Shown piece by piece: positions 1 to 4,842 of a DNA stretch of 9,441 bases (positions within the stretch are counted from its first letter, which is position 1; each line of letters starts with the position of its first letter). The translations under genes and the position numbers were made by a program. Source of the stretch: Alphaproteobacteria bacterium UBA1002 (GTDB lineage: Bacteria; Pseudomonadota; Alphaproteobacteria; Rickettsiales; UBA998); NCBI GenBank assembly GCA_002291845.1, contig DBAU01000106.1:1-9441 (forward strand). The letters run 5' to 3'. The notes below the pieces were generated by a model. The model was not told the origin of the DNA. It ran no database searches and saw nothing but the letters and a program-made list of their open reading frames with translations.

Positions 1-722
1 TCGATCACCAGCCCCTCGACCTGATGGAACATCGGCGTATGCGTTAAATCTGAATCGGAGCGGAAAGTGGAGCCAGGGGCAATGATGCGAATCGGTGGCT
101 TCTCGCTCCGCATGGTCCGCACCTGCACCGGCGACGTATGGGTGCGCAGGACGTATTGTACGTTTTCTCCCGCTCCGGCCTTCTGGCCTCCGCGATGAGA
201 GGCGCTCAGGGCTGGCGCGACGTTCTGTCGCGCTTCTTGTTCCCATGCAGACTCTTTTACATAAAATGTGTCATGCATCTGCCGGGCCGGGTGCGACTCG
301 GGAATATTGAGTGCGCCGAAATTATGCTCGTCATCCTCTACCAGCGGGCCGGTACGGACACCAAAGCCCATCTCCCCGAAGATAGCGGCGATTTCATCCA
401 TCACCTGCGTGATCGGGTGGAGGCTGCCTTTGGGCTCCGGTCGAATCGGCAGGCTGACGTCCATGCGCTCACTGGCGAGGCGCGCGGCTTCCTCGGCATC
501 GGCGAGCATACGCTTCTTTTCCTCGATAGCGGCGGTCAGACGGTCCCTTAGCTCATTGAGCACACGGCCTTTTTCCTTGCGCTCTTCTGGGCTGGCTTGT
601 CCCAGCGCCTTAAGCTGTTCGGTGATTTCTCCCTTTTTGCCAAGCAGGGCAACGCGTGCCTGCTCCAGCGCATCGAGCGAGTCCAGGGAGTGAATGTAAT
701 CAAGCTTTTCTACAGCATTCAT
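1..722 (-). CDS. pheS: Phenylalanine--tRNA ligase alpha subunit, N-terminal part (runs off left edge)
   Basis: Catalytic alpha subunit of the cytoplasmic (alpha-beta)2 phenylalanyl-tRNA synthetase, which charges tRNA-Phe in an ATP-dependent reaction. About 240 codons are visible. Residues 1-85 are charged and helical, matching the tRNA-binding coiled coil of PheS. The catalytic domain follows, with HPARQMHDTF (about 144-153), the phenylalanine-pocket element LRTHTSPVQ (192-200) and class II motif 2, FRSDSDLTHTPMFHQVEG (220-237). His195, Ser197, Gln234 and Glu236 correspond by position to substrate-binding residues known in this family. The start at 722 is chosen because GAGG at 731-734 lies 8 nt upstream; the in-frame ATG at 728 is only 2 nt from it. 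Odd feature: 35 residues (156-190) lie between DTFYV and VLRTHTS, where E. coli PheS has only a few, and the DNA there is full of inverted repeats. The C-terminal third, and presumably pheT, lie outside the window. Confidence 0.95.
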   Translation of the reverse strand, partial: MNAVEKLDYIHSLDSLDALEQARVALLGKKGEITEQLKALGQASPEERKEKGRVLNELRDRLTAAIEEKKRMLADAEEAARLASERMDVSLPIRPEPKGSLHPITQVMDEIAAIFGEMGFGVRTGPLVEDDEHNFGALNIPESHPARQMHDTFYVKESAWEQEARQNVAPALSASHRGGQKAGAGENVQYVLRTHTSPVQVRTMRSEKPPIRIIAPGSTFRSDSDLTHTPMFHQVEGLVI

Positions 723-730
723 AGCCATTT

Positions 731-734
731 CCTC
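731..734 (-). promoter_or_regulatory. pheS Shine-Dalgarno (decides the start)
   Basis: Minus-strand GAGG, followed by AAATGGCT and the ATG at 722. The spacing is 8 nt to ATG 722 but only 2 nt to the in-frame ATG at 728, so 722 is the better start. Confidence 0.6.
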
Positions 735-743
735 ATGAGGCGA

Positions 744-772
744 TATATCGCATTGCCGCCTTTGCGCTGCAA
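744..772 (-). promoter_or_regulatory. Possible pheS promoter
   Basis: Minus-strand TTGCAG (767-772), a 17-nt spacer and GATATA (744-749), each matching the sigma-70 consensus at only three of six positions. It would start transcription about 15-20 nt before the pheS start codon. The argument for it is contextual: a strong terminator lies upstream at 880-911, so pheS needs a promoter somewhere in 723-879. The match itself is weak. Confidence 0.25.
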
Positions 773-801
773 GTAACTTCTGGAGCGTTGCCTGTGTTTT
801 C

Positions 802-876
802 CGTCATTGCGGGCGCCGGCGAAGCAATCCATCCGCCGGTATGGACTGCCACGTCCCTTTGCTCCTTGCCATGACG
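802..876. repeat. Imperfect palindromic intergenic repeat (CGTCATTGC family)
   Basis: The left end reads CGTCATTGC and then GCAATCCA (824-831). The right end, on the opposite strand, reads CGTCATGGC and then GCAGTCCA. The termini are thus inverted repeats with one mismatch in each 8-9-base block, spanning 75 bp. Short interspersed elements beginning CGTCATTGCGAG and containing GCAATCC are known from many bacterial genomes, including alphaproteobacteria; that this is a diverged copy is recognition from memory. It has no coding potential and sits 4 bp from the rplT terminator. Confidence 0.6.
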
Positions 877-879
877 AAT

Positions 880-911
880 AAAAAAGGGGCGGATTGTTCC
901 GCCCCTTTTTT
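880..911 (-). terminator. Rho-independent terminator of rpmI-rplT (symmetric, may act both ways)
   Basis: A perfect 14-bp stem (880-893 with 898-911) with a 4-nt loop. The GGGGCGG core is flanked by an A-tract on one side and a T-tract on the other, so both strands give a GC-rich hairpin followed by U residues. It begins 36 nt past the rplT stop. A smaller hairpin (TTCTTGC / GCAGGAA on the minus strand, TTTT loop, 919-936) precedes it. No plus-strand gene ends here, so the natural role is ending the rplT transcript before pheS. Confidence 0.9.
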
Positions 912-947
912 AATTCTTTTCCTGCAAAAGCAAGAATCTCTATCCGC

Positions 948-1316
948 TTACGCGGCTTTTTTGTCCAGCTGTGCTTTCACCTGAGCGGCGAGGGCAGCAA
1001 AGCCTTCCGCATCACGTGCCGCGATGTCGGCGAGGACTTTGCGATCCAGCATCATGCCGGTCAGCGTCAGGCCGTGCATAAACTGCGAGTAGGTCATGCC
1101 GTGCTCGCGAGCCCCGGCATTGATGCGCTGAATCCACAGGCCGCGGAAGGTGCGCTTCTTGGCTTTACGGTCGCGGTATGCGTATTGCAGACCTTTTTGG
1201 ACCCGGCCAGTAGCGGTACGGATGCAGTTTTTGGCGCGGCCGCGATAGCCTTTCGCCATTTTCAGAATTTTCTTGTGGCGGGCTTTTTTCGCCACGCCGT
1301 TTGTTGCGCGTGCCAT
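948..1316 (-). CDS. rplT: 50S ribosomal protein L20
   Basis: Primary 23S rRNA-binding protein of the large ribosomal subunit, needed early in 50S assembly. In several bacteria it is also the autogenous repressor of its own operon. The 122-residue product has the usual length and layout. A very basic N-terminal extension (ARHKKILKMAKGYRGRAKN, about 12-30) is followed by the conserved globular part, including QYAYRDRKAKKRTFRGLWIQRINA (about 44-67) and LDRKVLADIAARD (about 90-102). A Shine-Dalgarno GGGAG lies about 7 nt upstream of the ATG. The gene is 17 nt downstream of the rpmI stop, so the two are surely co-transcribed, and the transcript ends at the hairpin at 880-911. Confidence 0.98.
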   Translation of the reverse strand: MARATNGVAKKARHKKILKMAKGYRGRAKNCIRTATGRVQKGLQYAYRDRKAKKRTFRGLWIQRINAGAREHGMTYSQFMHGLTLTGMMLDRKVLADIAARDAEGFAALAAQVKAQLDKKAA

Positions 1317-1333
1317 GTGCTTTCTCCCTTACG

Positions 1334-1537
1334 CTATTTCAGGCCGTACGGCGTGAAAAGTTTAATGATCCGCGCGTCCGGAGCGGACAGCGTGGTGGTG
1401 CCGCGCGCCTTGCGGATAAACGACTTGGTCCGCTTGACCATGCCGTGGCGCTTGCCGGCCTGAGCAGATTTTACCTTGCCCGTCGCCGTGAGGGAGAAGC
1501 GTTTTTTGACGCCCGATTTCGTTTTGCACTTTGGCAT
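1334..1537 (-). CDS. rpmI: 50S ribosomal protein L35
   Basis: Small, very basic large-subunit ribosomal protein of 67 residues, the normal size. It starts MPKCKTKSGVKKRF and has the typical KRHGMVKRTKSFIRKARG segment (about 29-46). A GGAG 7 nt before the ATG is a good ribosome-binding site. It is the first gene of rpmI-rplT. In many bacteria infC precedes rpmI, but here the upstream neighbour is a divergently transcribed membrane-protein gene, so infC must lie elsewhere. Confidence 0.97.
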   Translation of the reverse strand: MPKCKTKSGVKKRFSLTATGKVKSAQAGKRHGMVKRTKSFIRKARGTTTLSAPDARIIKLFTPYGLK

Positions 1538-1629
1538 TTCAAATCTCCGTTAAAGTTCAGAGTGATAAAGATGCGACCAAGGCATGCCATCGCCCGCCCG
1601 CACAATAAATTCCCGCAAAGGGAGCCGCG
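1538..1629 (-). promoter_or_regulatory. rpmI-rplT 5' leader
   Basis: If the promoter at 1630-1658 is right, the mRNA has an untranslated leader of about 85 nt. It contains a small hairpin (TCCC-TTTGC-GGGA) near its 5' end and the 8-bp palindrome GGCATGCC (1581-1588). L20 is known to repress rpmI-rplT through structured leader RNA in other bacteria, so this leader is where such control would act. No known L20-binding motif was recognised by eye. Confidence 0.3.
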
Positions 1630-1658
1630 TATATACTCTCAGAGACGCGCAAATGCAA
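1630..1658 (-). promoter_or_regulatory. Probable promoter of rpmI-rplT
   Basis: On the minus strand, TTGCAT (1653-1658), a 17-nt spacer and TATATA (1630-1635) form a reasonable sigma-70-type promoter about 95 nt upstream of the rpmI start. It is divergent from, and does not overlap, the BI-1 gene promoter at 1707-1736. Confidence 0.5.
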
Positions 1659-1706
1659 GGCTTTCCCGCAGCCCGCGCGCGCCAGCGGATGCCATCCCGC
1701 TTTTCC

Positions 1707-1736
1707 TTGAAAGCACAATGGCACGCTCTATATAAT
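1707..1736 (+). promoter_or_regulatory. Sigma-70-type promoter of the BI-1/YccA-family gene
   Basis: TTGAAA (1707-1712), an 18-nt spacer and a perfect TATAAT (1731-1736). Transcription should start around 1742-1745, giving a leader of about 40 nt. This is the best promoter match in the window. Confidence 0.75.
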
Positions 1737-1741
1737 AGACG

Positions 1742-1759
1742 TCGAATCATGTGATTCGA
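1742..1759 (+). promoter_or_regulatory. 18-bp interrupted palindrome at the predicted transcription start
   Basis: TCGAATCA-TG-TGATTCGA: two perfect 8-base inverted arms around a 2-base centre, beginning 6 bp after the -10 box. The location fits an operator for a dimeric repressor; as RNA, its 2-nt centre makes a stable hairpin unlikely. Each arm contains a GANTC site (GAATC, GATTC), the target of CcrM methylase in alphaproteobacteria. The function is inferred. Confidence 0.5.
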
Positions 1760-1774
1760 TAAATGTTGGATTTT

Positions 1775-1779
1775 GGAGG
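1775..1779 (+). promoter_or_regulatory. Shine-Dalgarno deciding the BI-1-family start
   Basis: GGAGG directly abuts an ATG at 1780 but lies 6 nt before the in-frame ATG at 1786. Only 1786 has workable spacing. Confidence 0.8.
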
Positions 1780-1785
1780 ATGACA

Positions 1786-2517
1786 ATGGCATTTTTTGAG
1801 CAACCCCAATCGGTTCAGACCGGCGCACGCGCGACCGAGTTTGATGCGGGTCTGCGCGCCTACATGCTGAAAATATACAATTACATGGCCAGCGCGCTCG
1901 TTCTGACTGGGCTTGTGGCGTATTTCGCAGGCACGTCAGAAGCCTTTTTGGGCAAAATGATCTCCCCTCAGGGCGGTCTGACGATGTTTGCGTATCTGGT
2001 AATGTTTGCTCCGCTGGGCGTGGTGTTTTATCTTAGCGCGCGCCTGCATGCAATGTCGGAAACGGCTGCACAAGCCTGGTTCTGGGGCTTTGCGGCCGTA
2101 ATGGGCCTGTCGATGTGGAGCGTGTTTGCTGTCTTTACGGGAGAAAGCATCGCTCGCACGTTCTTCATTACCGCCGGAGCCTTTGGGGGGCTAAGTCTTT
2201 ATGGCTACACAACCAAGCGAGACCTGAGTGGTCTTCGTAGCTTTTTCGTAATGGGTATGATTGGTCTGTTGATTGCGAGCATTGTGAACATTTTCATGGA
2301 AAGCTCGCCGTTGCAATTTGCGATTTCGCTGATTGGCGTTGGCTTGTTCGCGGGCTTGACAGCATATGATACACAACGCCTGAAAGTGATGTATTATCAA
2401 CTGGCTGGTTACGGAGTTGAGGTTGGCAAGGCTGCGATCATGGGCGCACTGAATCTCTATCTGGATTTCATCAATATGTTCCAGTTTTTGCTGCATTTCT
2501 TAGGTGATCGTCGCTAG
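1786..2517 (+). CDS. Bax inhibitor-1/YccA family membrane protein
   Basis: Inner-membrane protein of the BI-1 (TMBIM, UPF0005) family. Characterised relatives include a pH-sensitive calcium leak channel, and E. coli YccA modulates the FtsH protease; the role here is not known. The 243-residue length is typical. An N-terminal cytoplasmic stretch with RATEFDAGLRAYMLKIYNYMA is followed by about seven hydrophobic segments. The family signatures AYDTQRLK and GALNLYLDFINMF lie in the last third, and the aspartates there correspond to those implicated in pH sensing and ion flux in relatives. The start at 1786 is preferred because the GGAGG site touches the upstream ATG. The gene is a single transcription unit, with a strong promoter upstream and a rho-independent terminator 26 nt after the stop. 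It diverges from rpmI-rplT. Confidence 0.93.
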   Translation: MAFFEQPQSVQTGARATEFDAGLRAYMLKIYNYMASALVLTGLVAYFAGTSEAFLGKMISPQGGLTMFAYLVMFAPLGVVFYLSARLHAMSETAAQAWFWGFAAVMGLSMWSVFAVFTGESIARTFFITAGAFGGLSLYGYTTKRDLSGLRSFFVMGMIGLLIASIVNIFMESSPLQFAISLIGVGLFAGLTAYDTQRLKVMYYQLAGYGVEVGKAAIMGALNLYLDFINMFQFLLHFLGDRR

Positions 2518-2543
2518 TCTTGTAGCAATCAGCGTTATAAATT

Positions 2544-2569
2544 CCCCGGGGGAAACCCCGGGGTTTTTT
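2544..2569 (+). terminator. Rho-independent terminator of the BI-1-family gene
   Basis: CCCCGGGG, a GAAA (GNRA-type) tetraloop, CCCCGGGG and six T. The 8-bp all-GC stem and T-tract make a textbook terminator. Each arm is itself self-complementary. Confidence 0.93.
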
Positions 2570-2677
2570 ATGGGTGGTTTTTTTATATCTCTTTGTTGTG
2601 CTAGATAGTGGTTGCGTAGTTCTTAATATTTTCATACCTTAATAGTTAATATATTAACCTGCATGTAGTGGGTAGCG
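2570..2677 (+). promoter_or_regulatory. AT-rich upstream region of the metalloprotease gene, with a 14-bp palindrome
   Basis: This 108-bp stretch is clearly more AT-rich than its surroundings and holds the perfect palindrome GTTAATATATTAAC at 2645-2658, ending 19 nt before the start codon. A TTGCGT box followed 17 nt later by TACCTT is a weak promoter candidate. Because a terminator sits immediately upstream, the promoter of the next gene must lie here. Confidence 0.45.
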
Positions 2678-3403
2678 ATGCCAATTAATGGCCCTCAGTT
2701 AAATGATTCCCTCGGCTCTGCCTGGTATGCCATGCGCCAGATGCGTGCGCTGGATGCGGATATTCGGCTCCAAGCACAACAGAAGGCAGCAGCAAAAGGT
2801 CTGGATGCCACGGTCATGGTATCCATTGATTACACCATTGGCCCGGATGGTCAGCTGTACGCAGCCGGCGGAACCGTCAGTACTTCTCGCCGCTCGCAAG
2901 GTCCAGAGGTGGCGCCCGCTAATGCGCCACTTGTGCAATGGCGTGCGCGCCCAACCTCTTTGGCGCAGCTGCAATCTCCTGCGCCAGTCATGGATTCTGC
3001 AAGCTTTGCATCCCTTTGGGAAAGCCAGCAGCTGCCGGATCTCTCTGTCAGTCGCCGGCTAGCAGCAATGGATGCTAGCGTGCGCAGTCATGAGCGTCAG
3101 CACTTCTTTGCTGCCGGTGGATTAGTGGAAGGTATACCTGTCTATGATCTGGTACAGGGGCCAGATGGTCAATATTATGCGGCTGGTGGTGCGGTTCAGG
3201 TCAGCGTGGGAGGCGGGACACCCGAAGATCAGGCGCGGGATGCCGCGGCGCTGGCGCGCGCGGCCACTGGCCCGGCCGATAGTTCTGCCGCTGACGTGGG
3301 GGCCGCGCAGGGCTTTCTGAAGGTCGCTGCTGGCCGCTATCGTGAAGCATCTCAGCTGACGCCTCAGAATGACAATCATCCACGTTATTCCGTGGCCGCG
3401 TAG
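2678..3403 (+). CDS. SprA-type putative zinc metalloprotease with an internal motif repeat
   Basis: A 241-residue product resembling the SprA-related putative metalloprotease family (catalytic activity not proven, to my knowledge). The recognisable core is VRSHERQHFFAAGG (135-148), with the zinc-site motif HERQH (138-142), followed by GPDGQYYAAGGAV (161-173) and a PADSSAADVGAAQ stretch (199-211) that fits the family's usual C-terminal part. A near copy of the second motif, GPDGQLYAAGGTV (55-67), occurs in the N-terminal half without an HExxH, suggesting an old internal duplication; the DNA copies are well diverged. No signal peptide or membrane segment is visible. A weak GTGGG Shine-Dalgarno precedes the ATG. 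The gene stands alone on the plus strand and converges, with only 12 bp between stops, on the LON-domain gene. Natural substrates are unknown. Confidence 0.75.
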   Translation: MPINGPQLNDSLGSAWYAMRQMRALDADIRLQAQQKAAAKGLDATVMVSIDYTIGPDGQLYAAGGTVSTSRRSQGPEVAPANAPLVQWRARPTSLAQLQSPAPVMDSASFASLWESQQLPDLSVSRRLAAMDASVRSHERQHFFAAGGLVEGIPVYDLVQGPDGQYYAAGGAVQVSVGGGTPEDQARDAAALARAATGPADSSAADVGAAQGFLKVAAGRYREASQLTPQNDNHPRYSVAA

Positions 3404-3415
3404 CTTGAATTCTGA

Positions 3416-4081
3416 CTAATGCCGCGTATCCGTTGCTTGATCGATATCCCGCGCGGCATAGAGCGTTGCAATCTGTCGCAATATAGTAAATCGCGCGGCG
3501 GTATCGGTCGCTTCGAGAAGGGCTTGCTTGTCCTCTGGCGGGAAAGGCAGATTCATCGCCAGTACATCGATTAAATCACTGCCGGCAATCCGCTCCAGTG
3601 AAGACCATTCTGCCCGTAGATGATGCGCTTCAAAGAATGGTGCGAGAACACGCATAACCTCTTCTCCAGAGATGGTTGCATCTTGAATCTGGATGAGGTC
3701 GGTTGCAAAAGGCAGCCAGTCTGTTTTGATGCGCCGGTAGCCGCGTACCAGCGGAAGCTCTTCCACAATACGAAATCGGCAAAGGCCAGTGAGATTAATC
3801 AGCACCCTCCCGTCATTGGTTTCCTCGAAGGCAGTAATGCGCCCAGCGCACCCAATGCGATAGGTCTCTAATGGCCCATCAGTATGTCCGGAGGGCATGG
3901 GTTGTATCATCCCGATCATGCGCTCGCCGTTACAGAGGCTATCAAACACCATGTTAAGGTAACGTGGTTCAAAAATATTCAGCGGCAACTTGCAGCGCGG
4001 CAAAAGTACCGCTCCGGTCAGCGGAAAAATGGGCAATGTTTCCGGAAGATCTGCAATGGTTTTAGGCAGGTTGTAAAACAT
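3416..4081 (-). CDS. Stand-alone LON substrate-binding-domain protein
   Basis: A 221-residue protein consisting of the LON N-terminal (substrate-binding) domain, without the AAA+ ATPase or the Ser/Lys protease domain of Lon. The diagnostic N-terminal segment LPIFPLTGAVLLPRCKLPLN (16-35) runs on into IFEPRYLNMV, followed by the usual beta-rich half (residues about 60-115) and a helical C-terminal half. Such proteins are common in proteobacteria; their function is unclear, and client or adaptor binding is a guess from the domain. ATG 4081 is preferred over the TTG at 4099, which adds six residues. The Shine-Dalgarno is weak (GAG). The gene begins 53 nt after the pdeM stop on the same strand with no terminator between, so it is probably the last gene of the helicase-pdeM transcript. 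Confidence 0.88.
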   Translation of the reverse strand: MFYNLPKTIADLPETLPIFPLTGAVLLPRCKLPLNIFEPRYLNMVFDSLCNGERMIGMIQPMPSGHTDGPLETYRIGCAGRITAFEETNDGRVLINLTGLCRFRIVEELPLVRGYRRIKTDWLPFATDLIQIQDATISGEEVMRVLAPFFEAHHLRAEWSSLERIAGSDLIDVLAMNLPFPPEDKQALLEATDTAARFTILRQIATLYAARDIDQATDTRH

Positions 4082-4134
4082 AGTCTCTGATATAAGCAAT
4101 CTTACGCATCCTGCCTAGCCTCTAATCATGTTTA

Positions 4135-4842
4135 TCACGACGTTGATTCCGCGTGATAACGGTAGGTTCCAACGGTCCGGCCGTGCACAAGCCCAATCCA
4201 CGCGGACGGCCCCAGCATGACCTGTAATGTTGGATTGTTGACATCTAGCCCGCCTGTGTAGGCACCAAACGCGGGAAGTACCATTCGATCATGATTCCAG
4301 GCAAAGCATGGCCCAGTGATTTTGCGCCCTAACAGCTTAGTACTGTCCTTGGGATGAAAATGGCCCAGCAGGCAGGGCTTGGGTGGCAGAGGATGATCTC
4401 CATGTGTCAGATGAAGCCCGTGTACATCCACAGAAGGGGCGACGTGACCGGGGAAGGGCAGATTAGTCATCGGATCATGGTTGCCACTTATCCACCACCA
4501 TTCCTTAACATCGTTTACTAGTGCAGAAAGCTGAAAATGGTCCGAGGCGCTGAAGCTGGCTAGCATCTCGGCATTATGAAACGTATCACCAAGGCACGTG
4601 ACGCGCTGCGGATGATAACATGCCAGAAGCTCGGCCAGCCGTGCGAGGGTGGCGACTGTATCGTAAGGAGGAAGCAGTGTACCTTCGGTACGGTAGGAGC
4701 GTCCTTTGTCCAGATGCATATCAGAGACAATCAGCATAGATGCTTTCGGCCACCATACCGCACGCCGTGGATCCAGTACCAAGGTGTGACCGCTAAATAC
4801 TATGCTGGCGCAGTGGATCCCTTTCGATGGATGGCTCGTCAT
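4135..4842 (-). CDS. pdeM: Ligase-associated DNA damage response endonuclease PdeM (metallophosphoesterase)
   Basis: Calcineurin-like binuclear metal phosphoesterase of 235 residues. In the ligase-associated repair cluster the Pseudomonas putida relative is known as a manganese-dependent DNA endonuclease. All metal-binding motifs are present in order: D-x-H in SDMHLDKG (Asp41, His43), GDTFH (Asp86, His89), GNHD (120-123), the HGDH region (147-150) and GHFHP (160-164). The start codon overlaps the helicase stop as ATGA (4839-4842), so translation is coupled and the two proteins are presumably made in similar amounts. The LON-domain gene follows 53 nt downstream. The protein is cytoplasmic, with no signal peptide visible. 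Cutting damaged or unwound strands for its helicase and ligase partners is inferred from the gene neighbourhood. Confidence 0.93.
   Translation of the reverse strand: MTSHPSKGIHCASIVFSGHTLVLDPRRAVWWPKASMLIVSDMHLDKGRSYRTEGTLLPPYDTVATLARLAELLACYHPQRVTCLGDTFHNAEMLASFSASDHFQLSALVNDVKEWWWISGNHDPMTNLPFPGHVAPSVDVHGLHLTHGDHPLPPKPCLLGHFHPKDSTKLLGRKITGPCFAWNHDRMVLPAFGAYTGGLDVNNPTLQVMLGPSAWIGLVHGRTVGTYRYHAESTS

Noticed and set aside
138..693. Overlapping plus-strand open frames within pheS
   Set aside because: They are frame shadows of pheS: serine/arginine-rich low-complexity translations with no plausible start signals.
894..1463. Long plus-strand open frame (189 codons) across rplT and rpmI
   Set aside because: It is antisense to two unmistakable ribosomal protein genes and crosses their terminator hairpin; no recognisable protein motifs.
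1687..1697. Palindrome GGATGCCATCC upstream of the BI-1-gene -35 box
   Set aside because: Only 11 bp in a GC-rich stretch, with no pairing beyond the core; too likely by chance to call an operator.
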